This document shows positions 44,840-52,371 of a stretch of 64,000 nt of DNA, piece by piece. Under the pieces are notes generated by a model, which was not told the origin of the DNA, did not search any database, and worked only from the letters and a program-made list of their open reading frames with translations. A program made the translations under genes and the position numbers. Source of the DNA: Treponema phagedenis (GTDB lineage Bacteria; Spirochaetota; Spirochaetia; Treponematales; Treponemataceae); assembly GCF_008153345.1 (NCBI RefSeq), contig NZ_CP042818.1, positions 3,249,001 to 3,313,000 of the forward strand. Direction: 5' to 3'. The stretch's first letter is position 1, and every line of letters starts with the position of its first letter.

Positions 44840-45763
44840 ATGGAGTATATTCAAGACAATATAGATGATGAACTAAAAAATTTGGAAGATTCGGAAGATA
44901 TTCAAGAAGATGATTCTGATGAGCCGAAAGAAACGTATGTATTTTCGGAACCCTTATATTTATTAAAACTCGACTATTCTCAAGAAACGTTTTACGCAAC
45001 GAATCCGGAAACAAATATTGGAAGATCTGATTTTGTTATTGTTCCGACTCGTTACGGTGAAGATATAGCAAGAGTTATGGGAAGCGTAAAAAGCCCGATT
45101 AATTGTACCCCGCGCGATGTTGTGCAAATAATACGAAAGGCAACAGCGCATGATTTACAACGATTTGAAGAAAATAAAAAAAAGGAAGAAGAAGCAGAGC
45201 GTGTTTTTAAAGAGAAGGTTGAACTTCATCAATTTGAGATGAAATTTATCGGCTGCCACTATCTTTTGGAAGAGCCTAAACTGATTTTCTTTTTTAGTGC
45301 AGATACCAGAATTGATTTTAGAAAACTTGTAAGAGACCTTGTCTCTGTGTTTAGAGTAAGAATCGAACTTCGGCAAATCGGCGTAAGAGACGAATCAAGA
45401 ATAACCGGAGGTTTGGGCAGTTGCGGCAGACCTTTTTGCTGTCACGCAATTAACGATAAATTTAAACCGGTTTCTATACGTATGGCAAAAGAGCAGGGGC
45501 TTTCTCTGAATTCTCTTAAAATATCCGGTCAATGCGGTCGGCTGCTTTGTTGCCTTGCATATGAGCATGACTGGTATAAAGAAGCAAAAAAGAACCTGCC
45601 CGAAGCGGGCGTCTCGTTTTATTATGATAATGCCATTTTTAAAATAATAGAAGTTAATCCTCTCACAGAAATAATAGTATTAGCCGGGGATGACGGTCGC
45701 GTTTTGAATATCCCGGCAAAACGACTGGAAAAAGAAAATGATAAATGGAGAATAAAAAATTAA
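44840..45763 (+). CDS. ricT: PSP1-domain protein RicT (YaaT)
   Basis: A 307-residue PSP1-domain protein with an acidic N-terminus (about 1-35) and the cysteine motifs of the YaaT family: GSCGRPFCCHAI and GQCGRLLCCLAYE. In B. subtilis RicT works with RicA and RicF in a Fe-S complex that affects RNase Y-dependent mRNA processing. Partners are not in the window. Last gene of the M23-bactofilin-yaaR-ricT unit; an inverted repeat starts 8 nt after the stop. Confidence 0.88.
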   Translation: MEYIQDNIDDELKNLEDSEDIQEDDSDEPKETYVFSEPLYLLKLDYSQETFYATNPETNIGRSDFVIVPTRYGEDIARVMGSVKSPINCTPRDVVQIIRKATAHDLQRFEENKKKEEEAERVFKEKVELHQFEMKFIGCHYLLEEPKLIFFFSADTRIDFRKLVRDLVSVFRVRIELRQIGVRDESRITGGLGSCGRPFCCHAINDKFKPVSIRMAKEQGLSLNSLKISGQCGRLLCCLAYEHDWYKEAKKNLPEAGVSFYYDNAIFKIIEVNPLTEIIVLAGDDGRVLNIPAKRLEKENDKWRIKN

Positions 45764-45770
45764 ATTTTCC

Positions 45771-45814
45771 TACATCTTTATTTTTTCTGTTGTTTTACCG
45801 ATAATAAAGATGTA
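45771..45814. promoter_or_regulatory. 12-bp inverted repeat spanning a promoter between ricT and the ADA-like gene
   Basis: TACATCTTTATT (45771-45782) and AATAAAGATGTA (45803-45814) are perfectly complementary with a 20-nt gap. A possible promoter, TTGTTT (45790-45795), 17 nt, TATATT (45813-45818), starts inside it. The repeat may be the ricT terminator, an operator, or both. Confidence 0.5.
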
Positions 45815-45874
45815 TATTGCATATGTAATAGTTTTTTTAAACTACTTCATATATAGAGGTAGAAGAGGACAAAG

Positions 45875-46774
45875 ATGAAAGATCTTGATTATTATAAATC
45901 TCAACCAAAGGCTGATACACACACACATCTAAACTTAAGCATGAGATATAAGCGATACAAAAAATGGTCAGGTATAACCATTCCGAATTTTCCCCGAAAA
46001 ATGAAGGGACTTGATGAAATGCATGAAATTATCGCCGAATATACTCGTCCTCGTTGCAAAACAGCGCAGGATGTTCTTGATTTATTCATAATGTCAATTG
46101 AGGATGCAATTGAGGATAATGTTGTTGTCATGGAAACATCGGTTGATATTATGTTTATAAGACATTATCAGGAAGATTTAGATTTCCTCTTAAGTGATTT
46201 AACAAATTTAAAGAAAAAAAACAAGAAAAAAATTGACCTTCAATTTGAATTAGGTATTCCAAAAACACAAGATAGAAATTTTATTGCAAAATGGGCTGAA
46301 CCGATGATGCAAAGCAAAGTTTTCAGCAATATTGACCTGTATGGTCCGGAAGTCTCCGAAGGCATTGAAGATTTTGTGTACCTGTTTAAGCTTGCCGAAA
46401 AATACGGGCTGAAAAAAAAGGCTCATGTAGGCGAATTTTCCGATGCAGAATCGGTGCAATACTTTGTAGAAACATTCAATCTTGATGAGGTTCAGCACGG
46501 AATAGGGGCAGCAAATGATGACTCCGTCCTTCAGTTTCTTGCTGATAGACAAATCCGCTGCAATGTTTGTCCGGCAAGCAACGTAATGCTCGGAGCGGTT
46601 AAAAGCTTGGAAACACATCCGATTAAAAAAATGATGGATGCGGGGGTTCCGATAGGTTTAGGAACAGATGACTTGCTCTTTTTTGGAAAAACAAACAGTG
46701 AGCAACTTTTTGATATGGTTTCCTGCGGACTGCTTACCGAATCGGATGCTGAAAAGATTCTTTCTGTTCGTTAA
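45875..46774 (+). CDS. Adenosine deaminase-like amidohydrolase
   Basis: A 299-residue member of the adenosine/AMP deaminase superfamily, shorter than typical ADA (about 330-350). Metal and catalytic residues are in place: His16-x-His18 (ADTHTH), His184 and Glu187 (AHVGE), His208 (QHGIG) and Asp265-Asp266 (GLGTDD). The substrate could be adenosine, a modified purine or another amino-heterocycle. It has its own ribosome binding site (AGAGGA) and probable promoter, and is followed by a decayed repeat. Confidence 0.83.
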   Translation: MKDLDYYKSQPKADTHTHLNLSMRYKRYKKWSGITIPNFPRKMKGLDEMHEIIAEYTRPRCKTAQDVLDLFIMSIEDAIEDNVVVMETSVDIMFIRHYQEDLDFLLSDLTNLKKKNKKKIDLQFELGIPKTQDRNFIAKWAEPMMQSKVFSNIDLYGPEVSEGIEDFVYLFKLAEKYGLKKKAHVGEFSDAESVQYFVETFNLDEVQHGIGAANDDSVLQFLADRQIRCNVCPASNVMLGAVKSLETHPIKKMMDAGVPIGLGTDDLLFFGKTNSEQLFDMVSCGLLTESDAEKILSVR

Positions 46775-46802
46775 CTGCTATCATTTTATTTATATATATT
46801 GA

Positions 46803-46962
46803 AATAACGTTCTGTAATTCATTCTCATTATACTAATCTGCGCATTAATAATAATGACTTGCGGATTTTCGGTATTCTTATGGTAAACTGCCACGGACAG
46901 CTGTGGTTTCACGCAGATAGGTTTGGTTTTGGCAAGGACGTCAAAATCAGAACCGTCTAAAG
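46803..46962 (-). repeat. Modular intergenic repeat, copy H (truncated)
   Basis: On the plus strand it begins ATAACGTTCTGTAATTCAT and shows GCGGATTTTCGGTATTC, GGTAAACTGCC and part of a hairpin module (GGTTTGGTTTTGGCAAGG). The left block and its terminal repeat are missing, so this copy is decayed. It occupies the 330-nt gap before the next lipoprotein gene; 46963-47104 shows nothing else certain. Confidence 0.65.
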
Positions 46963-47104
46963 AAATAGTATTATCTGCTTGTTTATTTGCGGTTTTCGTT
47001 TTATATTTTGTTTTGCGAAGCTTTTGAGCGTCTCTTTTTTTTGTTTTGCGCATACGGTTTTGCCGTATAAAGGAGCGGTAAAAATTTTTAATGGAGTTTT
47101 ATGT

Positions 47105-47554
47105 ATGAAACGTACACAGCATGGTTTCTATATATTTTGTATTATAGTATTTGCGGGAACGCTGTTTCTGAGTTCTTGTAAAACCAAACCGCCTGCTGTT
47201 ATTTCGGCTCCTGCTGAAATTGTAGAAATTGTAAAGGCGGAGATTCAAATTGCGGATAGGTTTCACATGTCGTATTGCGACCTTCCTTGCACGGTTTATT
47301 TTTCAGACGGCAGTGAGGAAAGTTTTACAACCGATGTGCGCGGAAAAATATATATTCCTATAAAAGCTGACGGCATAACGAAAGTGTCGTATAATTTTAA
47401 AAAGTATAAACGTAAAGAAGGGCGGTTGCTTGCAAAGAAGGATTTTAGCAATGTGAAGCTTCTGCAAATACCGCTTAATAGTGATATCCAGGATATTCCG
47501 CTTGATGTTCGTGCCGATGATCGCTGTTTAATTATTTTGAAAAACAGAGAATAG
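47105..47554 (+). CDS. Small lipoprotein, unknown function
   Basis: About 149 residues. I chose ATG 47105 because it gives a signal sequence with lipobox FLSSC; the frame runs upstream into repeat DNA. The mature part is beta-rich (CDLPCTVYFSDGSEESF, GKIYIPIKADGITKV) and has no recognised domain. It stands alone, convergent with the following minus-strand gene. Confidence 0.65.
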   Translation: MKRTQHGFYIFCIIVFAGTLFLSSCKTKPPAVISAPAEIVEIVKAEIQIADRFHMSYCDLPCTVYFSDGSEESFTTDVRGKIYIPIKADGITKVSYNFKKYKRKEGRLLAKKDFSNVKLLQIPLNSDIQDIPLDVRADDRCLIILKNRE

Positions 47555-47585
47555 GCAGCCTTCGCTGTTAAAAGCAGCTGACTTA

Positions 47586-48410
47586 TTATAAATCGTATTT
47601 TCCGCGATAGATGTTTTCATATAAAAAGCGTTTATCCTCTTCTTCTGCGGCAGTGAGACTGTAGCCGATAATTTCAACTTCGGGCAATTGCGTAATCGGT
47701 AGATAAAATTCAACCGATGCGGGGCTGACTGTAATATTGCGTTTTGGAAAGTGTAATCTGATGCTTTCAATTTGTTGTTTTTTTATTATCCTGCTGATTG
47801 TTTGCACTGATGCGGTAACCAGGCGGATATTATCGACAAATAAAAAAAGCATGCCTCTGTTTGTTTTTGCGGAAAAAAAAGATTGAGCGCTTTTTTCAAA
47901 TTCTATTATTCGCAACAAGCTTGAAGCGGTGATTTTTTTTGCGGCATTCTTACGGAAGATGAGTTTTTTTACCGTTTCATTTAAACGTTTAGGATCGGAA
48001 AGAATCTCTTTTTGCGGAATAATATGATCGAGCGGCAATTCCGGGGCTGCAAAAGCTGAAAATTTAAGCGAAGTGTTTATATGTATTTCGGCAAAGGGAA
48101 TATTATAGTCTGCAGTGCCCACATCATACTTATAAATTCGCTGAGCAAGGGAAAAAGACAGATATCTTTCTTTTTGCAAAGTATCGGTGTAAAAACAAAA
48201 ACTTCTTTGCTTATGCGTAAAAATAACCGTAATGTTTTTTCCGAGTAAAAAAGGGATGCAGTTAAAATAAACAGTTTCGTTAATGATGCGGTATTGTTCT
48301 TTTTTAAGAACAAATAGCTCTGCTCCGCAGAGAATGGAAATTGGCGGAGTATCACGTTTAAATGTTTTTATAATATATTCTCTTTCAATTCTGTTGAGAG
48401 GCGTTTGCAC
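47586..48410 (-). CDS. Uncharacterised protein, possibly PilZ-like
   Basis: A 274-residue soluble protein without signal peptide or membrane segment. The N-terminal half looks like a small beta-barrel (ISILCGAELFVLKKEQYRI, GKNITVIFTHKQRSF), followed by helices and a second beta segment (RNITVSPASVEFYLPI). The layout recalls YcgR-type or PilZ-related proteins, but I do not see the RxxxR and DxSxxG motifs that bind cyclic di-GMP. It overlaps the upstream gene by 26 nt, indicating cotranscription. Confidence 0.6.
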   Translation of the reverse strand: MQTPLNRIEREYIIKTFKRDTPPISILCGAELFVLKKEQYRIINETVYFNCIPFLLGKNITVIFTHKQRSFCFYTDTLQKERYLSFSLAQRIYKYDVGTADYNIPFAEIHINTSLKFSAFAAPELPLDHIIPQKEILSDPKRLNETVKKLIFRKNAAKKITASSLLRIIEFEKSAQSFFSAKTNRGMLFLFVDNIRLVTASVQTISRIIKKQQIESIRLHFPKRNITVSPASVEFYLPITQLPEVEIIGYSLTAAEEEDKRFLYENIYRGKYDL

Positions 48411-48981
48411 GAAAGCCCCCTTTTACATCAAATTGAAAAAGTTTCCATACTCCTTGTGTTTGTGTTGCCGTAATTTCTACTAAATAATAACCGGTTTTGG
48501 CGGCATTTAACCGATATAATGCTATTGCGGAACCGTTTGCCTTCATTTGTGGTTTGCCGAAACATGCTGCGGTAATTTCCGGAAAACGTTCCATGCGATA
48601 ATTGAACAAAGGCGATAAAAACGGTCTTGACTGTTCACAGAGGTTGGAATCAATTTTTTTCTGTAAAAAAGAGTTTTTCAGCTTTGAAAGAAATTGCAAA
48701 AGATCGGATGGAATCGCCTCGTAATCAATAAAATCTAAGCCTTCAAGATACGGGAAAATCTTTTCATCGGTGAAAGTGTCGGCGAAATCCGCTACGTCTG
48801 ATTTTTTTTCCTCGGGGAGTGTGAAAGGCTCTGCAAGAGGTTTCGGGGCAATCTCTTTTGCATCAGTCCATATTATTGAATCAAAATATTCGCGCAGAGA
48901 AGCGCGTAACGTGTCCGGCTCCGCAGAAACTAAAAACGCCAAGGAAATTAATATCACAATAGAAAAGATGCTTTTCCTCAT
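48385..48981 (-). CDS. Secreted protein of unknown function
   Basis: About 198 residues with a signal peptide (MRKSIFSIVILISLAFLVSA). I chose ATG 48981 because of this; a longer frame to 49095 would overlap the divergent HD gene. The mature protein has no recognised domain; the C-terminus (YYLVEITATQTQGVWKLFQF) is beta-rich. First gene of a two-gene minus-strand unit; the 65 nt to the divergent HD gene should hold both promoters. Confidence 0.65.
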   Translation of the reverse strand: MRKSIFSIVILISLAFLVSAEPDTLRASLREYFDSIIWTDAKEIAPKPLAEPFTLPEEKKSDVADFADTFTDEKIFPYLEGLDFIDYEAIPSDLLQFLSKLKNSFLQKKIDSNLCEQSRPFLSPLFNYRMERFPEITAACFGKPQMKANGSAIALYRLNAAKTGYYLVEITATQTQGVWKLFQFDVKGGFRANASQQN

Positions 48982-49046
48982 GCTGTATATATAGCACAGC
49001 TTGCCCGTCTGGACAAGGGAGAGATAAGAGACTACACTCAAAAAAT

Positions 49047-50306
49047 ATGAAAATAAATTCATTTGAACGTTTTTTTGATCAAAAAAACTTTTCAAAAGCG
49101 GTGCGCGATCCGCTTTGGCAACATATATGGTTTACGCCGGAGCTCTATGCTCTTACGCAAACAGAGGATTTTTTACGTCTTTACGCAATAAAGCAGCTAG
49201 GCCCTACGGAATTAGTGTATCCTGGTGCGAGCCATACTCGCGCAGTGCATAGTATCGGTGTGTATCATGTTGCAAAACGAATGGTACAGTCCTTGCTTAA
49301 AAACAATTCTTTGCATTGGATAACGCCGGAAGGGCTTTGCTCTTTTTTGGCCGCCGCTCTTTTACATGATTTAGGGCATTTTCCGTTCACACACTCATTA
49401 AAAGAGTTACGCTTAAAAGAGCACGAGCAGTTGACGGCGGAAAGCATTTTGCGTGATCCTTTGCAAACATTGGTCGAAAAAGCGGGGGCAGATCCAAAAC
49501 AAACCGCCGCTATTATTGATGATACGCTGCCTGCAAATAATGAGACGGGATTTTTCAGAAATCTTCTTTCCGGCGTATTAGATCCCGATAAGCTTGATTA
49601 TTTAAATCGGGATGCATACTATTGCGGGGTTCCATACGGTGTTCAGGATATTGATTTTATCTTTTCCGAATTGCGTGCCGATCAAAAAAACGGACTTTGT
49701 ATAACTGAAAAAGCAATTATGTCGGTTGAAAACATATTGTTTTCAAAATACCTCATGTATAAGGCGGTGTACTGGCATAAAGATGTGCGGATTGCCACCG
49801 CAATGATGAAAAAAATGATTTACGCCGGGTTGCGGCAAAGTATATTTTCTCCTGAATCGTTGTATCATCAGGACGATAAGGGAATATTTAGCCTCATTGA
49901 TAAAACGAATTTTCCTGAAAAAACGCTTGCCTATATGATGAAAAGCGGCAAGCTCTTTGAACAAGTTGCCGAAGTTTCTTTTGATCCGCAAAACATGCGC
50001 CACAAAGCTCTTGAAGATTTGGATTTTCGAGCAAAGGCGGAAGAAGAAATTGCCGATTTTCTTGGTGCAAAATATAAGTTGAGTCTGGAAGCGAAGGATG
50101 TTTTAATTGATATCCCTGAGAAAATTAGTTTTGAAAGTTTATTAAAAACGGAAAACGGTGATAATTTTGTAACAGTGTCGGTTTTTGACCATGCGACTAT
50201 AGAAAAGTTTGTTTCTTCATTAAGAAAAATAAGAATTGCGCTTTTACCTGATGCCGTAAAAAAAATCGGGAAACTTCCCCTCGAAATGCTTGAGCAATGG
50301 ATATAG
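49047..50306 (+). CDS. HD-domain phosphohydrolase (SAMHD1/dGTPase-like)
   Basis: A 419-residue protein with the HD metal site in the SAMHD1-like arrangement: SHTRAVHSIGVYHVA (first His), LLHDLGHFPFTHSL (His-Asp) and DPDKLDYLNRDAYYCG (final Asp). The family includes dNTP triphosphohydrolases, so dNTP pool control or a related nucleotide hydrolysis is possible. No strong ribosome binding site is seen before ATG 49047. Confidence 0.85.
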   Translation: MKINSFERFFDQKNFSKAVRDPLWQHIWFTPELYALTQTEDFLRLYAIKQLGPTELVYPGASHTRAVHSIGVYHVAKRMVQSLLKNNSLHWITPEGLCSFLAAALLHDLGHFPFTHSLKELRLKEHEQLTAESILRDPLQTLVEKAGADPKQTAAIIDDTLPANNETGFFRNLLSGVLDPDKLDYLNRDAYYCGVPYGVQDIDFIFSELRADQKNGLCITEKAIMSVENILFSKYLMYKAVYWHKDVRIATAMMKKMIYAGLRQSIFSPESLYHQDDKGIFSLIDKTNFPEKTLAYMMKSGKLFEQVAEVSFDPQNMRHKALEDLDFRAKAEEEIADFLGAKYKLSLEAKDVLIDIPEKISFESLLKTENGDNFVTVSVFDHATIEKFVSSLRKIRIALLPDAVKKIGKLPLEMLEQWI

Positions 50307-50312
50307 GGAGTG

Positions 50313-50462
50313 TAGTATAGCGTTTTTTTTGCCAACTCGGCCTATGCTGCATGGAACTGCCGCCATCCGCAGCGGTTACCACAGGAATGCCGGAGCTGCA
50401 GGCAATTATTGCTGATGCTTCGATCAGCACAAATAAGTAAGTTAATTGCAGAACGCTACGTT
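50313..50462 (+). repeat. Modular intergenic repeat, copy I (smallest copy with both ends)
   Basis: Both ends are preserved in 150 bp: left GTAGTATAGCGTTTTTTTT and right TTAATTGCAGAACGCTACG. Between them are one GCCGCCATCCGCAGCGG-like hairpin, a TTACCACAGGAATGC block and a CTGATGCTTCGATCAGC hairpin; the TTTATAAAAAGAG block is missing. It begins 7 nt after the stop of the HD gene. Confidence 0.72.
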
Positions 50463-50489
50463 GGCGGCATTTAATGTCGGCAGCAGCAT

Positions 50490-50526
50490 AAAAAAAGCGG
50501 CTTCAATTACTTGAAACCGCTTTTTT
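50490..50526. terminator. Bidirectional terminator between the HD gene and superoxide reductase gene
   Basis: An inverted repeat with arms AAAAAGCGGCTTCAA and TTGAAACCGCTTTTT (one mismatch) around TTAC, flanked by A and T runs, suited to end transcription from both convergent sides. Confidence 0.85.
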
Positions 50527-50542
50527 CGATAATCAATTCAGC

Positions 50543-50929
50543 TTATTTTCCAACCCATACGCCGTGCAGGTTACAGAATTCATAGGCCTCTATGACCTTA
50601 TCATCGGCAGTGATTGAAAACTCTACTTCCGGTTTACCGTCTATGGGCAATTCCTTAAACTGAAGCCCTTTTTCGGTTTTTAAGCAAACCCATGCAATAT
50701 GATGCTCCGGTGTCATCGGATGCTCCGCTGATCCGATTTTTACCGTAACAGTTGTCCCATGCACTTCAATTACGGGCACGTGTTTTTCTTTTGCGGCATC
50801 AACGCTTCCGATTTTTACGGCGGCAAGCTTTTCTCCGCAACAGGAAACCTCGGCGTCCTTACAAGCGTCTAACGCGATAAATGTTCCGATGCCTTTATTG
50901 CACAGAAAAAAATCAATAGTTTTACTCAT
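50543..50929 (-). CDS. Superoxide reductase (desulfoferrodoxin/neelaredoxin-like)
   Basis: A 128-residue superoxide reductase that reduces superoxide to peroxide without forming oxygen, as in T. pallidum. Catalytic centre II ligands are all present: His50 (EKHVPVIE, with Glu48-Lys49), His70 (EHPMT), His76, Cys119 and His122 (CNLHG). The N-terminal domain keeps Cys10, Cys30 and Cys31 of the desulfoferrodoxin FeCys4 site, but the expected second Cys of the CxxC is Gly13. It is thus between classes I and III. Ribosome binding site AAGGAG. Confidence 0.93.
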   Translation of the reverse strand: MSKTIDFFLCNKGIGTFIALDACKDAEVSCCGEKLAAVKIGSVDAAKEKHVPVIEVHGTTVTVKIGSAEHPMTPEHHIAWVCLKTEKGLQFKELPIDGKPEVEFSITADDKVIEAYEFCNLHGVWVGK

Positions 50930-51089
50930 TGCATACTCCTTAAAATGACTCTATTTCAAGTCAAAATGATATTAACTCTTAATTTTAATATACTAAAAAT
51001 AAACTCGATTGTAAAGCAAAAATCAAAAAATCGAAACTATTTTCAATAAAGCCTGAATATTAATTAAAACAAAGGAGGCTTACCGCTTT

Positions 51090-51430
51090 ATTTAACGTAT
51101 TTTATACGAATCGTAAAAAATTTATAAAAAAGAGTTCGACACAACGGTTTCATTTTGACTTCCGTGTCAAAATGAAACCTACGAGTTTTAAAGCTTTGCA
51201 AATTACTTTGCTTTAAAACATCGTTTCTGCGTGGAACCACGGGCGTCCGTGCCCGTTCTGATTTTTGCCGTCCGTGGCAAAATGAAACCTGCGAATTTTA
51301 AAGCTTCCTGTTATAAAAAGAGGTCGACACGGCGCAACGGTGAGCAATTTACCACAGGAATGTTTTATTCGGTAAGCTTTATTGTTGATACATTCTCGAA
51401 TGTAAACTTAATTACAAAACGTTATCCTAG
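51090..51430 (+). repeat. Modular intergenic repeat, copy J (nested left block)
   Basis: Left end TTAACGTATTTTATACG, then TTTATAAAAAAGAGTTCGACAC and one full module. The first hairpin (51146-51179) has a perfect 14-bp stem with arms GGTTTCATTTTGAC and GTCAAAATGAAACC; then GTTTTAAAGC/GCTTTAAAAC and ACGGGCGTCCGTGCCCGT. After part of a second module the left block appears again (TTATAAAAAGAGGTCGACAC, 51311-51332), followed by GAGCAATTTACC and the right end AATTACAAAACGTTATCCTAG. This suggests insertion of one element into another or recombination. Confidence 0.8.
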
Positions 51431-51757
51431 ATACGGATACACAAAATCCATAAAACTTCTATTCGATGTTTCTATGCCCCAAGGATTTACACTTGAGGAA
51501 AAAAGATTTGCAGCTGACATAATTTGTTTTTCGGTTGGCATAATTTTACTATTGGCGGACGATAAGGGAACACGGTGTTTTTGAAAACATGTTATCTTAA
51601 TCGTAAAAAAAATGTAACGAATTACTATGTCAATTATTTTTTTATATATACGTTTTTGTGTATCATGATTCACTTGTTTTCTTTTTTGTTTTGTGAGATA
51701 CTAAAAGGCGTTAACATTAAGAAGTGTTTTGAATCCTTCTTAATAAAGGAGTTACTT
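51431..51757 (+). promoter_or_regulatory. Upstream region of the LysM lipoprotein gene
   Basis: A 327-nt stretch with no convincing gene. It is AT-rich and ends in an 8-bp inverted repeat TTAAGAAG/CTTCTTAA (51717-51724 and 51736-51743), directly before the ribosome binding site AAAGGA. The hairpin could affect initiation of the lipoprotein mRNA. Confidence 0.4.
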
Positions 51758-52291
51758 ATGAAAAAAATAATTGCTATGCTATTACTCGCGGGAGCAGTAA
51801 TCTTTGCTGCGGTCTCGTGTAAATCGGCCCCGCCGCCCTCGCCGGAACCAAAGCCACAGCCTGTTGTGGAAAAAGAGCCGGAGCCGATCGCTGAGCCCGA
51901 ACCAGAACCCGAGCCAGAACCTGTTGTGGAAGAACCTGCGGTATCGACAGAGGTAAATATGACAGCGTATATCGTTAAAAATGAAGACACCCTGTCTCAA
52001 ATTGCAGAAAAATTTTACGGTTCAAGAGTTCGTGGTTATTATTTCCCGATAATAATGGCTTGCAGCCCGGGTGTGGTGAAACATCCTGACAGAATTTATC
52101 CGGGAATGAAAATTAATATTCCTAACTTTGATGAGTTTATGCAAAATTCGGAGTATGTTGGAAAAGGTTCTGCAGAATTTGATAAGGTTATTAACGTATA
52201 TCGATCGGAAGGAAAGCCGGACGTTGCTACGTTCCTTCGAAATTTGCAGGAAAAGATGAAAGACGGTAATTTGGCAAAAATTCCGCGTTAA
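51758..52291 (+). CDS. LysM-domain lipoprotein
   Basis: About 177 residues. ATG 51758 gives a lipoprotein signal with AAVSC as lipobox (Cys21). A Pro/Glu-rich linker (repeated EPEPEP, about 25-65) spaces the LysM domain (about 72-125: YIVKNEDTLSQIAEKFYGS, IYPGMKINIPN) from the membrane. LysM binds peptidoglycan, so this is likely a lipid-anchored wall-linking protein. The upstream frame to 51575 does not look coding. Confidence 0.87.
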   Translation: MKKIIAMLLLAGAVIFAAVSCKSAPPPSPEPKPQPVVEKEPEPIAEPEPEPEPEPVVEEPAVSTEVNMTAYIVKNEDTLSQIAEKFYGSRVRGYYFPIIMACSPGVVKHPDRIYPGMKINIPNFDEFMQNSEYVGKGSAEFDKVINVYRSEGKPDVATFLRNLQEKMKDGNLAKIPR

Positions 52292-52336
52292 TTCGCGAAT
52301 TTCTACAGGGTTTGCGTAAAAACAACTGTTTTTAGC

Positions 52337-52365
52337 TTGACTCTTTTTTTTAAAAAAAGTAAAAT
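52337..52365 (+). promoter_or_regulatory. Sigma-70 promoter upstream of tuf
   Basis: TTGACT (52337-52342), a 17-nt spacer and TAAAAT (52360-52365). Transcription would start near 52372, giving a leader of about 370 nt before tuf and the ribosomal protein operon. Confidence 0.7.
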
Positions 52366-52371
52366 GCCAGC

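Noticed and set aside
51231-51584. Frame of about 117 codons over repeat copy J
   Set aside because: Most of it is repeat DNA, with no ribosome binding site and no known domain.
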